A stretch of DNA of 64,000 nucleotides from Thioalkalivibrio sp. ALE14 (GTDB lineage: Bacteria > Pseudomonadota > Gammaproteobacteria > Ectothiorhodospirales > Ectothiorhodospiraceae), in assembly GCF_000376845.1 (NCBI RefSeq), contig NZ_AQXY01000024.1:20001-84000 (forward strand). Reading direction: 5' to 3'. Each line of letters opens with the position of its first letter. Within the stretch, counting starts at the first letter, position 1. Position numbers and translations under genes: made by a program. Below, one piece after another: positions 26,402-36,484 of the stretch. The notes beneath the pieces are model-generated. The model did not search any database. It was not told the origin of the DNA and was given only the letters and a program-made list of their open reading frames with translations.

Positions 26402-28308
26402 GCGAAACCCAGACCGAACCGAAACCCGAGACCCGCCGCTTCGAGACCGAGGTCAGCCAGCTCCTGCAGCTGATGATCCACTCGCTGTATTCCAATCGCG
26501 AGATCTTCTTGCGCGAGCTGATTTCCAACGGTGCCGATGCCTGCGACAAGCTGCGCTTCGAGGCCCTGGCCCAGCCGGATGCGATCCCGCAGCCGGCCGA
26601 ACTGGCGATCGATGTTGAAGTGGACCCCGAGGCGAGGACCGTGACAGTCCGCGACAACGGCATCGGTATGTCGCGCGACGAGGTGGTCGAACACATCGGC
26701 ACCATTGCGCGTTCCGGCACGAAGTCCTTCCTGGAGAAGCTGACCGGCGACCAGAAAAAGGATTCGCAGCTGATCGGGCAGTTCGGGGTCGGATTCTATT
26801 CGTCGTTCATCGTGGCGGATCAGGTGCGCCTGGAGACGCGTCGGGCCGGCAGCGAGCCCGGCGAGGGCACCCGCTGGGAGTCGCGCGGGGATGGCGAATA
26901 CACCCTCACGCCCTGCGAGCGCGCCGAGGCCGGCACCGAGATCACGCTGACGCTGAAGGAGGACGCCGACGAGTTCCTCGAACCCATGCGTCTGCGCCAC
27001 ATCATCGGGCGGTATTCGGATCATGTGGCATTCCCGATCCGCATGCGCAAGTCGGATGACGAGGGCAACCCGACCGATGAATGGGAGACGGTCAACCGCG
27101 CCAGCGCGCTGTGGACCCGTTCGAAGAGCGAGATCAGCGACGAGGAGTACCGCGAGTTCTACAAGCACGTCGCGCACGACTTCGAGGATCCGATCGCGTG
27201 GACCCACAATCACGTCGAGGGGCGGCAGGAATACACTACGCTGTTCTACATCCCCAAGCGGGCCCCGTTCGACCTGTGGGACCGTGACGCCCGCCACGGG
27301 GTCAAGCTCTACGTGAAGCGCGTGTTCATCATGGACGACGCCGAGAAGCTGCTGCCCAACTACCTGCGTTTCGTGCGCGGGGTGGTGGACTCGGCCGACC
27401 TGCCGTTGAACGTCTCGCGCGAGATCCTGCAGGACAATCGCCTGGTCGACTCGATCCGCTCCGGTTCGGTGAAGAAGATCCTCGGGCTGCTGCAGTCGAT
27501 CGCCGACAACGAACCCGACAAGTACGCCGAGATCTGGAAGAACTTCGGCCGCGTCCTGAAGGAAGGCCCCGGCGAGGACTTCGCCAACCAGGAGGCCATC
27601 GCGAAGCTGCTGCGTTTTGCCAGCACGCACAACAGCGACGACAGCCAGAACGTGGCGCTGGCGGACTACGTCGAGCGCATGAAGGAAGGCCAGGAGGCGA
27701 TCTACGTGATCACGGCTGACAATGCCTCCGCCGCGCGCAATAGCCCCCACCTGGAGGTGTTCCGCAAGCACGGGGTCGAGGTGCTGCTGCTGTCCGACCG
27801 GGTCGACGAATGGCTCCTCTCGCACCTGCGCGAGTTCGACGGCAAGCCGATCAAGAACGTCGCCAAGGGCGATCTGGACCTCGACAAGATCATCGGCGAG
27901 GACGCGGACCAGAAGAGAGGTAGCGACGACCAGGCGCCTGACGACGACCTGGGCGATCTGCCCGAACGCCTGCAGGCGGCGCTGGGTGACCGAGTCGACA
28001 GCGTGCGGCCGTCACGGCGACTGGTGGAGTCCCCGGCCTGCATTGTGCTCGGCGAGCACGAGATGGCCCTGTACCTGCAGGAACTGCTCAAGCAGGCCGG
28101 CCAGGAGACCTTCTCCGGCAAGCCGGTGCTGGAGGTCAACCCGGGGCACCCGCTGGTCGAGCGCCTGAAGACTGCCGAGGGCGACGACTTCAACGACCTC
28201 GCCTCGCTGCTGTTCGAACAGTCGCTCCTGGCCGAGGGTGGGCAGCTGGAGGATCCGACCGGTTTTGTTGCACGGCTCAACCGGCTCCTGCTGCAGAAGG
28301 CCGCCTGA
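26398..28308 (+). CDS. htpG: chaperone HtpG (Hsp90)
   Basis: A 636-residue Hsp90 homologue that folds and remodels client proteins in the cytosol. The N-terminal GHKL ATPase domain has the family motifs ([26 protein letters not shown] and [11 protein letters not shown]), and the middle and C-terminal dimerisation domains are complete. It overlaps rlmJ by 4 bp, so heat-shock control, if any, must come from a promoter inside or before rlmJ; I did not find a sigma-32 site. Confidence 0.97.
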   Translation: MSETQTEPKPETRRFETEVSQLLQLMIHSLYSNREIFLRELISNGADACDKLRFEALAQPDAIPQPAELAIDVEVDPEARTVTVRDNGIGMSRDEVVEHIGTIARSGTKSFLEKLTGDQKKDSQLIGQFGVGFYSSFIVADQVRLETRRAGSEPGEGTRWESRGDGEYTLTPCERAEAGTEITLTLKEDADEFLEPMRLRHIIGRYSDHVAFPIRMRKSDDEGNPTDEWETVNRASALWTRSKSEISDEEYREFYKHVAHDFEDPIAWTHNHVEGRQEYTTLFYIPKRAPFDLWDRDARHGVKLYVKRVFIMDDAEKLLPNYLRFVRGVVDSADLPLNVSREILQDNRLVDSIRSGSVKKILGLLQSIADNEPDKYAEIWKNFGRVLKEGPGEDFANQEAIAKLLRFASTHNSDDSQNVALADYVERMKEGQEAIYVITADNASAARNSPHLEVFRKHGVEVLLLSDRVDEWLLSHLREFDGKPIKNVAKGDLDLDKIIGEDADQKRGSDDQAPDDDLGDLPERLQAALGDRVDSVRPSRRLVESPACIVLGEHEMALYLQELLKQAGQETFSGKPVLEVNPGHPLVERLKTAEGDDFNDLASLLFEQSLLAEGGQLEDPTGFVARLNRLLLQKAA

Positions 28309-28317
28309 GCCGGACTG

Positions 28318-28350
28318 CCACCCGCCGGAAACCGCATCGCCGGCGGGTGG
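28318..28350 (+). other. GC-rich hairpin after htpG
   Basis: The arms CCACCCGCCGG and CCGGCGGGTGG form an 11-bp perfect stem with an 11-nt loop. No T-run follows, so it may stabilise the mRNA end or slow transcription rather than terminate it. Confidence 0.6.
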
Positions 28351-28413
28351 ACCTGACGTGGGGCCGTGTTCCGCGTTACCCTTACAAGTTCATGTATTAA
28401 GAGGGCAAAGCCC

Positions 28414-28896
28414 ATGCAAGTCGCGCAGAACGCCGTGGTGGCCATCCACTACACCCTGACCAACGACGCTGGCGAGAAAATCGACAGCTCCGAAGGCCGC
28501 GAGCCGCTGGCCTACCTGCACGGGCAGGGCCAGATCGTCCCGGGCCTGGAGAAGGAGCTGGAAGGCAAGGCCGCCGGCGACAAGGTCCAGGCGAAGGTGA
28601 CCCCGGAAGAAGGCTATGGCGAGAAGATCGATGCCATGGTCCAGGAGATCCCGATGGATGCCTTCCAGGGCGTCGAATCCGTCGAGCCGGGCATGCAGTT
28701 CCAGGCGCAGACCGAGAACGGCCCGCTGACCGTCACCGTGACCAAGGTCGAGGGTGACACCGCCACGGTCGACGGGAACCATCCGCTGGCCGGCGAGACC
28801 CTGAACTTCGACGTCGAGATCGTCGAGGTCCGCGAGGCCTCCGCCGAAGAGCTGGAACACGGCCACGCCCACGGCGAGGGCGGTCACCAGCACTGA
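28414..28896 (+). CDS. FKBP-type peptidyl-prolyl isomerase, SlyD family
   Basis: A 160-residue isomerase and chaperone with the FKBP fold interrupted by an insert-in-flap domain (EEGYGEKIDAMVQEIPMDAF), as in SlyD and FkpB. The C-terminus is histidine-rich (EHGHAHGEGGHQH) and may bind nickel or other metals, a shorter version of the SlyD tail. The ATG at 28414 follows AAGAGGG. Followed by a strong terminator. Confidence 0.9.
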   Translation: MQVAQNAVVAIHYTLTNDAGEKIDSSEGREPLAYLHGQGQIVPGLEKELEGKAAGDKVQAKVTPEEGYGEKIDAMVQEIPMDAFQGVESVEPGMQFQAQTENGPLTVTVTKVEGDTATVDGNHPLAGETLNFDVEIVEVREASAEELEHGHAHGEGGHQH

Positions 28897-28955
28897 TCGC
28901 ATCGGGTCGGCGCTGCGCCGGCCCGACCGCCAGGCGTGAAGGCTCGCCTGTATGA

Positions 28956-28985
28956 CCCGCCCCGGTGCCGCCGGGGCGGGTTTTT
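28956..28985 (+). terminator. terminator after the FKBP gene
   Basis: Perfect 10-bp stem CCCGCCCCGG-TGCCG-CCGGGGCGGG followed by five T. Confidence 0.93.
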
Positions 28986-29049
28986 GTCGTTCAGGGGGAG
29001 ACGTTTCCGCTCCCGTTTGCTCGATCTCGATCGAAAACCGCTTTTACAA

Positions 29050-29085
29050 ACGAATGGTATTGCAAACCATTCTCGTTATCGGTAT
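29050..29085 (+). promoter_or_regulatory. Fur-box-like operator before bfd
   Basis: An AT-rich stretch with a 19-bp partial palindrome AATGGTATTGCAAACCATT (29053-29071) and an overlapping match to the Fur hexamer series (TGCAAACCATTCTCGTTATC, reading ATAACGAGAATGGTT on the other strand). It lies 30 bp before the bfd start, ahead of an iron-storage and iron-uptake block, where iron-dependent repression by Fur is expected. Confidence 0.72.
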
Positions 29086-29113
29086 CGTCCGCTTTGTCGA
29101 CTGGATGTGAGGC

Positions 29114-29374
29114 ATGGCGATGATTGTCTGTGTGTGCAGGGCGGTTCGAGAGCGAGAGATCCTGGAACTTGTCGAGAGCAGCGAGCGCGGGTTGCGCATG
29201 CGTGATCTGCGGGAGCGCCTGGGCGTAAGCTCGGAATGCGGGAAGTGCGCGCGCAAGGCGCAGTGTCTGCTGCGTCAACGGGCGGAAAGCTTTGCCATGG
29301 CCGGCACGGCCCTGGCCGGTCCCACAACCCCGCATGAACCACTGGCCCCGGCGGCATCCCCGGCGGCGGTCTGA
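29114..29374 (+). CDS. bfd: bacterioferritin-associated ferredoxin Bfd
   Basis: An 86-residue [2Fe-2S] protein that reduces ferric iron stored in bacterioferritin so that it can be released. The four cluster cysteines are in IVCVCRAV (CxC) and [10 protein letters not shown] (CxxC). A proline- and alanine-rich tail of about 25 residues extends beyond the usual fold. It is immediately followed by bfr, its partner. Confidence 0.92.
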   Translation: MAMIVCVCRAVREREILELVESSERGLRMRDLRERLGVSSECGKCARKAQCLLRQRAESFAMAGTALAGPTTPHEPLAPAASPAAV

Positions 29375-29418
29375 GACGAGGCCCGGCGCAATCCGCTGGC
29401 AAGAAGAGGAGTCCGAAC

Positions 29419-29898
29419 ATGAAAGGCGACCAGGACGTTATTCGCTATCTCAACAAGGCCCTGAAAAACGAGCTGACCGCGATCAATCAGTACTTTCTCC
29501 ATGCGCGCATGTTCCGTGACTGGGGGCTGCACAAGCTGGACGAGTACGAATACAACGAGTCGATCGACGAGATGAAGCACGCCGATCAGCTCATCAATCG
29601 CATCCTGTTCCTGGAGGGGCTGCCGAATCTGCAGGACCTCGGGGCGCTGAGGATTGGCGAAAATACTCGCGAGATCCTGGAGGCCGACCTCGCAATGGAG
29701 CTTGAAGCCATCCCGCTGTACCGCGAGGCCATTGCCCACTGCGAATCGGTGCGCGATTTCGTCACGCGGGATCTCCTGCAGTCGATCCTCGACAGCGAAG
29801 AGGAGCACGTGGACTGGCTGGAAACCAACATTGCGCTTATCGACCGCGTCGGACTGGCCAACTACGAACAGAGCCACATGGGGGCCGCCAACAGCTGA
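29419..29898 (+). CDS. bfr: bacterioferritin
   Basis: A 159-residue heme-containing iron-storage protein forming a 24-mer shell. Heme ligand M52 and the ferroxidase ligands E18, E51, H54, E94, E127 and H130 are all present at standard positions. GAAGAGGAG precedes the ATG. Bfd and Bfr are adjacent, then tonB follows after 21 bp, so the iron block looks like one operon. Confidence 0.96.
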   Translation: MKGDQDVIRYLNKALKNELTAINQYFLHARMFRDWGLHKLDEYEYNESIDEMKHADQLINRILFLEGLPNLQDLGALRIGENTREILEADLAMELEAIPLYREAIAHCESVRDFVTRDLLQSILDSEEEHVDWLETNIALIDRVGLANYEQSHMGAANS

Positions 29899-29910
29899 GG
29901 TCGGCTGTGA

Positions 29911-30678
<768 letters not shown>

Positions 30679-30722
30679 ACGGGCGAGCCCGCGCTGTGTA
30701 GGGCGCCGTCGAGGATGGCTGC

Positions 30723-31472
30723 ATGAACGAGTTCGATGTCTTCTATGTGTTTCGCCATGGCGACCCGGTGCTGATCGTGGTCTTCCTGGTCCTGTTGGTG
30801 ATGTCGGTGGCGACCTGGGCGATTGCCGCGAGCAAGCTGTTCACGCTGTTCGGTGTGCGCCGCGACAACCGCGCCGCGTTGGCGGCCTTCGATGCCAGCC
30901 AGACGGCGCCGGCCTTCCACGATGCGATCCACGACCAGCGCGGTCCGCTGGCGGCGATTGGCCAGGAGGCGTTCGCGGCGTTCGACGACTACCGTGGGGT
31001 ACGTGACGGCTCGGACAAGGCCGAACAGCGTCTGGACGACCACGTGGTGCGCCGGATTCGCCAGGCCATGGACCGCCAGTTGCTGCGCATGCAGGCCGGC
31101 AACATCGTGTTCGCGTCGGTCGGGGCGCTGGCACCGTTCGTCGGGCTGCTGGGTACGGTCTGGGGTATTCACGGCGCGCTGATCGACATCTCGCAGGAGT
31201 CGTCGGTGTCCATGGACCTGGTCGCGGGGCCGCTCGGCGAGGCCCTGGTGGCGACCGCTGCCGGCCTGGCCGCGGCGATCCCGGCGGTGGCCTTTTTCAA
31301 TATCTTCAATCGCGCCCAGCGCCTGCTGCACCAGGATTTCGAGGCCTTCGCGCACGACGTGCATGCCCTGTTGATGCACTCGGACCTGACGCCGGGCAAT
31401 GCGCGCCAGGCGCGTGACCGCCGTACCGATCCGCATGCATTGCCGGACGACGGCCTGCATCAGGGGGTATGA
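30723..31472 (+). CDS. exbB: ExbB/TolQ/MotA-type proton channel protein
   Basis: A 249-residue inner-membrane protein that with ExbD couples the proton gradient to TonB. Three membrane segments are seen (around 15-40, 125-155 and 170-200), the last two with GALAPFVGLLGTVWGI and the TAAGLAAAIPAVAFFN motif typical of the family. It lies between tonB and exbD with 44 and 3 bp gaps. Confidence 0.93.
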   Translation: MNEFDVFYVFRHGDPVLIVVFLVLLVMSVATWAIAASKLFTLFGVRRDNRAALAAFDASQTAPAFHDAIHDQRGPLAAIGQEAFAAFDDYRGVRDGSDKAEQRLDDHVVRRIRQAMDRQLLRMQAGNIVFASVGALAPFVGLLGTVWGIHGALIDISQESSVSMDLVAGPLGEALVATAAGLAAAIPAVAFFNIFNRAQRLLHQDFEAFAHDVHALLMHSDLTPGNARQARDRRTDPHALPDDGLHQGV

Positions 31473-31475
31473 GCC

Positions 31476-31892
31476 ATGGCCTTCGGACGCATGGGTGATT
31501 CCAACGAGCCGATGTCGGACATGAACGTGATCCCGCTGGTGGACGTGATGCTGGTGCTGCTGGTGATCTTCATCATCACTGCGCCGGTGATCACCCATTC
31601 GGTGGACCTGGACCTGCCTCAGGCGACCACCGAGCCGGTGGACGAGCGGCCGGACAGCGTCACGCTGTCTCTGGACGGGGCAGGCGATCTCTACTGGAAC
31701 AACGAACCGGTCGCGCTGGAGCAGCTGCCGACGCGCCTGCGCGAGGCGCTGGATGCGCAACCGGACGTCGCGGTCTATCTGCGTGCGGATCGTGACACCC
31801 GCTACGAGCGCCTGGCCCGGGTGATGGCCGAGGTGCGCCAGGCGGGCGTGAGCCGCATGGCCTTCGTCTCCGAACCGGAGGGGGAACGATGA
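31476..31892 (+). CDS. exbD: ExbD/TolR-type protein
   Basis: A 138-residue inner-membrane protein with one N-terminal helix that carries the conserved proton-path aspartate (MNVIPLVDVMLVLLVIFIIT) and a periplasmic domain. It pairs with ExbB. Its stop overlaps the start of hemP (ATGA). Confidence 0.93.
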   Translation: MAFGRMGDSNEPMSDMNVIPLVDVMLVLLVIFIITAPVITHSVDLDLPQATTEPVDERPDSVTLSLDGAGDLYWNNEPVALEQLPTRLREALDAQPDVAVYLRADRDTRYERLARVMAEVRQAGVSRMAFVSEPEGER

Positions 31893-32062
31893 ATTCCGGA
31901 ACGCCTGAAGCGGTCAAGACTGTCGCTCGCGAGGAGTCGGGCCCGCGCGAGATTGCCAGCGAGCAGTTGCTGGGCCCCGCGCGGCAGATCCGTATCTGCC
32001 ACCGCGGCGAGTGGTACACCCTGCGCCGCACCGCGAATGACAAGCTGATCCTGACTAAATAA
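31889..32062 (+). CDS. hemP: hemin uptake protein HemP
   Basis: A 57-residue protein whose C-terminal half is the HemP signature (RQIRICHRGEWYTLRRT and KLILTK). HemP-family proteins are small factors of heme uptake; in some bacteria the homologue HmuP activates the receptor gene. The ATG overlaps the exbD stop (ATGA), so translation is coupled. A receptor gene follows. The role here is inferred from family and position. Confidence 0.88.
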   Translation: MNSGTPEAVKTVAREESGPREIASEQLLGPARQIRICHRGEWYTLRRTANDKLILTK

Positions 32063-32209
32063 TACCTGCGAAACACCCGCCACGGTGAGGACCGTGGCAC
32101 TGCCAGCCAGGGGAGCCTCTCCCTCAGCCAGCCTCCAATCCGTCACCGATCCGCGGCGCTTCGGCGTCCGCGCCGGTGTTGATGCTGGCCTATTCAAGGG
32201 AGACAACAA

Positions 32210-34435
32210 ATGGCTCGAAACCACCTGACACCCCCCCGCATCGAACAACGCGCGACCCGTTCGCGCGACACCGGGGCATGGAAACGACGGGCGATCGTGC
32301 TCGCGATTGCGGGGATCGTGGGGATTCCCGCAGTCCACGCCGAAGACTCCGCCCCGGGGGCCACCACGGGAACCGAGGCCCGGCTTGCGCCCGTGCAGAT
32401 CCTTGGGGATGTGACCGCGACGCAGCGACTGCCCGGCTCGGCGGCCGTGGTCGGCCGCGAGCAGCTGGAAATCGAAGGGACCACGGATATCCATCAGGCG
32501 CTCAAGACCGTGCCCGGCGTATACGTTCAGGAAGAAGAAGGGTTCGGGCTGCGGCCCAACATTGGCATCCGCGCGGCTCCTCCGGGGCGCAGCAGCAAGG
32601 TCACCCTGATGGAGGACAACGTGCTGATTGCCCCGGCACCGTATTCCAACCCGGCGGCCTACTACTTTCCGACCACCAAACGAATCAACGAGATCGAGGT
32701 CCTGAAGGGGGCTCCCCTGCTGCGTCACGGGCCGCAGACGACCGGTGGCGTGATCAATCTGGTGTCCACGCCGATCCCCCAGGAACGCGCAGGCTCCATC
32801 GAGACGGTGGTGAACGACCGGGGCGGCACCGACGTGCATGCGATGTTCGGCGACCGCTCCGGTGACTGGAGCTACATGATCGAGACCGTCCAGCGCCGTG
32901 ATTCCGGCTTCAAGGATATCGATCGCAGCAACCGGGACACCGGGTTCGACCTCCAGGACTATGTCGGCAAGCTCCGCTGGGACGGTGAGCGCCAGAGCAT
33001 CGAGGCGAAGATCCAGTATTCCGAGGAGACCTCGAACATGACCTATCTCGGCCTGACTGACGAGGATTTCTCGCGGGACCCCAACCGGCGCTACGGCCTG
33101 TCCGAGATCGATCAGATGAACAATGACCACCTCGGGTTTGCACTGACGCACGATATCGACTGGACCGACCGGGTTCGCATGACCACGACGCTTTACCGCA
33201 ACGAGTTTGCGCGCAACTGGTTCAAGCTGAGCGGTGGCGGTGACTATATTGACGCCGCCAACCAGGGAGATGCGACGGCCCGAAGAATCCTGCGCGGCGA
33301 GCTGGACGAGACCGAGCTGAAGTACAAGAACAACAATCGCGAGTACGTCTCGGAAGGTGTGCAGACCGAAGTGGGCATGGACCTGGGCGATCACTGGCTG
33401 CGCGTCGGGGCCCGCTACCACCAGGATGAGATGGACCGCTTCCAGCCCGTGGATGAATACGACCAGGTTAATGGCTCGCTGGTGTATCAGAACACGATCA
33501 TGCCTACCGGCGGCGACAACCGATTCGAAGACGCGCAGGCGTGGAGCTTCTGGGTGGCCGACGAGTGGTACGTCAACGACCGGCTGACCGCCAACCTCCT
33601 GCTGCGCTACGAGGATGTCGAGACGTCGCGCACGCAGTATGCCGATACGCAGCGTAACGTCGTGGATTCCCGGCGCTCCAACTCGAGCAGCGTCTGGCTG
33701 CCGGGGGCCTCGCTGACCTACGATTTCACCGATCGCTGGCAGGTGCTCGCCGGGGTTCACCGCGGCTTTGCGCCTCTCGGGGGCGGCGCGACCGAAGAAC
33801 AGGATCCGGAAACCAGTACCAACTGGGAACTCGGTACCCGCTACCAGGGTGACAACGCGTTTGTCGAGGCGATCGGGTTCTACAGCGATTTCTCCGATTT
33901 CGTGCAGAACTGCTCGGTGGCCACGCCCTGCTCGGACGGTTCCACCACGGGGACCTTCACGACCGGGGAGGCGGTTATCTCCGGTCTGGAGTTGCGGGCA
34001 TCTACCGGGCTGGACCTGGGCTCGTTCCACGCGCCTCTGGAGGCCAGCTATACCTACACCAGCGCCGAGGCCAGCGCGGATAACCCGGCCTCGGGACAGC
34101 AGAAGGGTGATCGGCTGCAGGGTATTCCGCGTCACCAGTTCAGCCTGCGAGGGGGGCTCGAGCATGCGAGTGGCTGGAACAACTACGCGATCGTGAAATA
34201 CATCGACGAGACCTGCAGCAGTGATGGCTGCAACCAGGAGGGTGGGGCGTTCAACCGCACCGACTCGCTGACCACGATCGACCTGGTGAGCCAGTACCCC
34301 CTGGGCCGCAACACCGACCTCTATGCCCGCGTGAGCAATGTCCTGGATGAGCAAAAGATCATCTCGCGCTCTCCGGATGGGGCTCGACCCAATGAACCGC
34401 GTACGTTCTCGGTGGGCCTGACGCACCGCTTCTAG
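32210..34435 (+). CDS. TonB-dependent outer-membrane receptor, FecA-like
   Basis: A 741-residue receptor with a long signal peptide (cleavage near PAVHA-EDS), a plug domain (residues about 60-180, with GVYVQEEEGFGLRPNIGIRA and GPQTTGGVINLVS) and a 22-strand barrel ending in FSVGLTHRF with the terminal phenylalanine needed for insertion. The plug resembles FecA, the ferric dicitrate receptor, but the N-terminal signalling domain is absent and no fecIR genes are nearby. A ferric-chelate or heme substrate is likely; the exact ligand cannot be read from sequence. The 147-bp leader after hemP holds a GCCACGG/CCGTGGC hairpin. Confidence 0.9.
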   Translation: MARNHLTPPRIEQRATRSRDTGAWKRRAIVLAIAGIVGIPAVHAEDSAPGATTGTEARLAPVQILGDVTATQRLPGSAAVVGREQLEIEGTTDIHQALKTVPGVYVQEEEGFGLRPNIGIRAAPPGRSSKVTLMEDNVLIAPAPYSNPAAYYFPTTKRINEIEVLKGAPLLRHGPQTTGGVINLVSTPIPQERAGSIETVVNDRGGTDVHAMFGDRSGDWSYMIETVQRRDSGFKDIDRSNRDTGFDLQDYVGKLRWDGERQSIEAKIQYSEETSNMTYLGLTDEDFSRDPNRRYGLSEIDQMNNDHLGFALTHDIDWTDRVRMTTTLYRNEFARNWFKLSGGGDYIDAANQGDATARRILRGELDETELKYKNNNREYVSEGVQTEVGMDLGDHWLRVGARYHQDEMDRFQPVDEYDQVNGSLVYQNTIMPTGGDNRFEDAQAWSFWVADEWYVNDRLTANLLLRYEDVETSRTQYADTQRNVVDSRRSNSSSVWLPGASLTYDFTDRWQVLAGVHRGFAPLGGGATEEQDPETSTNWELGTRYQGDNAFVEAIGFYSDFSDFVQNCSVATPCSDGSTTGTFTTGEAVISGLELRASTGLDLGSFHAPLEASYTYTSAEASADNPASGQQKGDRLQGIPRHQFSLRGGLEHASGWNNYAIVKYIDETCSSDGCNQEGGAFNRTDSLTTIDLVSQYPLGRNTDLYARVSNVLDEQKIISRSPDGARPNEPRTFSVGLTHRF

Positions 34436-34471
34436 GGGCCGGTCTGCACGGTTCGCTCGTGCCTCCGTATT

Positions 34472-34499
34472 GGCCGCGGCAGTGTCCGCGGCCTTTTTT
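34472..34499 (+). terminator. terminator of the iron block
   Basis: Stem GGCCGCGG-CAGTGT-CCGCGGCC followed by six T. Confidence 0.93.
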
Positions 34500-34668
34500 G
34501 TGGGTGCGGCCAGCGCGCTGTGCGTCACATTTCGTGTTCCCACTACCCGGCCGGGGTGAACGAAACGCAACGGTTTCGGCCTTATCCCCCGAGATGGGCT
34601 GCGAAGCCGCGGCCAGTCATTCGCAGGAAACGCTTCGATACGCACCGCAACGGCAAAAGGAGACCCCT

Positions 34669-34857
34669 ATGTGGAAATCACGACTGACGATCCTGGTACT
34701 CGCCCTGATGATGGCGCTGGGCAGCGCGACCCTCGCGGGCTGTGACAACCAGGGCCCGGCGGAAGAGGCCGGCGAGAACATCGACGACGCCATGGATGAG
34801 GCCGGCGATGCCATGGAGGACGCTGGTGACGAGGTGGAGGATACCTTCAGCAACTGA
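34669..34857 (+). CDS. small acidic lipoprotein
   Basis: A 62-residue product. The start MWKSRLTILVLALMMALG leads into the lipobox LAGC (C24). The mature part is very acidic with a heptad-like repeat of Asp-Ala and Glu-Ala (DDAMDEAGDAMEDAGDEVED), suggesting an extended helix. An AAAAGGAG site precedes the ATG and a terminator follows directly. Function unknown. Confidence 0.75.
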   Translation: MWKSRLTILVLALMMALGSATLAGCDNQGPAEEAGENIDDAMDEAGDAMEDAGDEVEDTFSN

Positions 34858-34880
34858 TCCGGGTGTCCTCCAGCGCGAGA

Positions 34881-34914
34881 CCCCGGTACGCGATGCGTGC
34901 CGGGGTATTTTTTT
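34881..34914 (+). terminator. terminator after the small lipoprotein
   Basis: Stem CCCCGGTACG/CGTGCCGGGG followed by TATTTTTTT. Confidence 0.92.
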
Positions 34915-35009
34915 GTCTGGCGGGCACTCGTCACGGATCCCCGTGAGGTTTGTCGACTCCCCGCTCAGGCATCGCTACAGTGCCCTCAAGGCAATGTCGG
35001 ACCGCAGTG

Positions 35010-35681
35010 ATGGCGCAATCCTCTTCGATCGACTCCCTGCTGGATCAGGCGCGCGACGCCTGGGCCCAGGGTCAACATGACACCGCGATGACGCTCTGGC
35101 GTCAGGGCGCCGAAGGCGGTGATCCTCAATGCGCCTACAACCTGGGCGTGCTGCTGGACGAGGGGCAGTTCCTCCCGCGTGATCCGGTGGAGGCGGCCCA
35201 GTGGTACCAGCGGGCGGCCGAGGCCGGCTTTCCGGATGCCGCCTTCAACCTGGCCGTGCTGTTCGAGCAAGGCGATGGCGTGCCGGCCAACCCCAACGAG
35301 GCGGCCCGGTGGTTCCATATCGCGGCGGAACGCGGCAATGCCCAGGCGATGTTCAACCTGGGGGTCAAGTACGACGAAGGGCAAGGCCTGCCACAGGACT
35401 CCGAACAGGCTGCGCAGTGGTATCTGGTCGCGGCCGAGGCGGGTGAAGGCCGGGGCGCGGCCAATCTCGGGCGGTTGTTCGCTATGGGCGAGGGCGTCGA
35501 GCGCTCCGATGTATCGGCGTTCAAGTGGTATGCCATCGCCGCCGAGATGGGCGTGGCCAGTGCCGCGCGCCACCGCGAGCGCGTCGCCCGGGAGCTAACC
35601 CCCGACGAGCGCCTGCACGCGGGCGAGCGCGCCCAGGAATGGTTGCAAAGTCGGGCACAGGCCGCGCCGCGCTTGCAGTAG
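35010..35681 (+). CDS. Sel1-repeat protein
   Basis: A 223-residue soluble protein made of about five Sel1-like tetratricopeptide repeats of 36 residues (for example CAYNLGVLLDEGQFLP, AAFNLAVLFEQGDGVP and AMFNLGVKYDEGQGLP), each with the A-x-x-W-Y/F helix pair. Such repeats form a scaffold for protein contacts. No signal peptide is seen from the ATG at 35010, although an upstream ATG at 34950 is in frame. The partner is unknown. Confidence 0.82.
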   Translation: MAQSSSIDSLLDQARDAWAQGQHDTAMTLWRQGAEGGDPQCAYNLGVLLDEGQFLPRDPVEAAQWYQRAAEAGFPDAAFNLAVLFEQGDGVPANPNEAARWFHIAAERGNAQAMFNLGVKYDEGQGLPQDSEQAAQWYLVAAEAGEGRGAANLGRLFAMGEGVERSDVSAFKWYAIAAEMGVASAARHRERVARELTPDERLHAGERAQEWLQSRAQAAPRLQ

Positions 35682-35995
35682 CCGGTACGGCCGTCTGTCA
35701 GGGAGACGTGGATTAGCGGGTTGTTCTTGCGAGCAAGCCGCCTGCAGCCTGAAGGACGCGGCGGGATCTCTCGTGCAGATCGCCACGGCGCTGAGCGCCT
35801 CGCGATGACAGGTAGTCAGTGCTGTGGGGGAATTCGGGATGGCGAAAGCGTGGGGTATGGCGTATCACGCGGGGATTCAGGGGACGGCGTCACACCCCAG
35901 AATGCGCTTCTTCCAATCTTCCGGCCTTTCTGTGAATCGTTCTTGACCTTCTTCGCCCGCTTCGCGGTCAACAGGGCTCTGGGAACGGTGTTTCG
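35682..35995. repeat. convergent intergenic region with degenerate palindromic repeat
   Basis: These 314 bp have no gene. From 35724 to about 35810 they hold a degenerate inverted repeat (TTGCGAGCAAGCCG with GACGCGGCGGGATCTC, then GATCGCC with CTCGCGATGACA), a diverged member of the CGTCATTGCGAGGA family found at 6972-7083. The rest (35815-35995) shows no structure I can name. Confidence 0.55.
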
Positions 35996-36430
35996 CTAGA
36001 TCACCACGTTCAGTTCGCGGCGCGGCTCCTCGGCCGGGCCGGCCAGACTGACCGCGAGCTCGACGCGGCGACGCAGGGCCTCGACACCGCCCCCGCCCAG
36101 CGGGCCGCCGTCGGCCGGGGCGGCCTCGGCGGTATCGTTACCGCTGCGGAAGGCTTCGATCTGGGCCGCCACGCGGGCGCGGGAGGCCATTTCCTGCTCC
36201 GAGCGCGGCGGGAAGGCCAGGCCCTGGTCCTGCTCGGCCTCGCCGCGGCGGTTCTCGTCCTGTTCCGCGCGGTCCTCGATCGGCCGGCGGGCCTCGCCGG
36301 CCTCCGGGTCGTTCAGCGGGCGATCGAAATCGGCCGGCGTGGCGAGTTGTCCCAGGCCCAGCCGGTCACTGCCGGTCGGGCGTGTGCCGACCGGGACCGC
36401 AGCAGAGGGGTTGGTGACCGGGACTTCCAT
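35996..36430 (-). CDS. hypothetical disordered protein
   Basis: A 144-residue protein rich in A, E, R, G and P and mostly disordered in appearance. The central part (EDRAEQDENRRGEAEQDQGLAF) is highly charged, and residues 85-110 may form a helix. I do not recognise the family. It lies 54 bp downstream of the small hook-like gene on the same strand and is probably co-transcribed. Confidence 0.6.
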   Translation of the reverse strand: MEVPVTNPSAAVPVGTRPTGSDRLGLGQLATPADFDRPLNDPEAGEARRPIEDRAEQDENRRGEAEQDQGLAFPPRSEQEMASRARVAAQIEAFRSGNDTAEAAPADGGPLGGGGVEALRRRVELAVSLAGPAEEPRRELNVVI

Positions 36431-36484
36431 CGCGTTACTCGTCGAGCCTCCTGAGCATTCGTGAATTCATGGTGGCCGGGTGGC

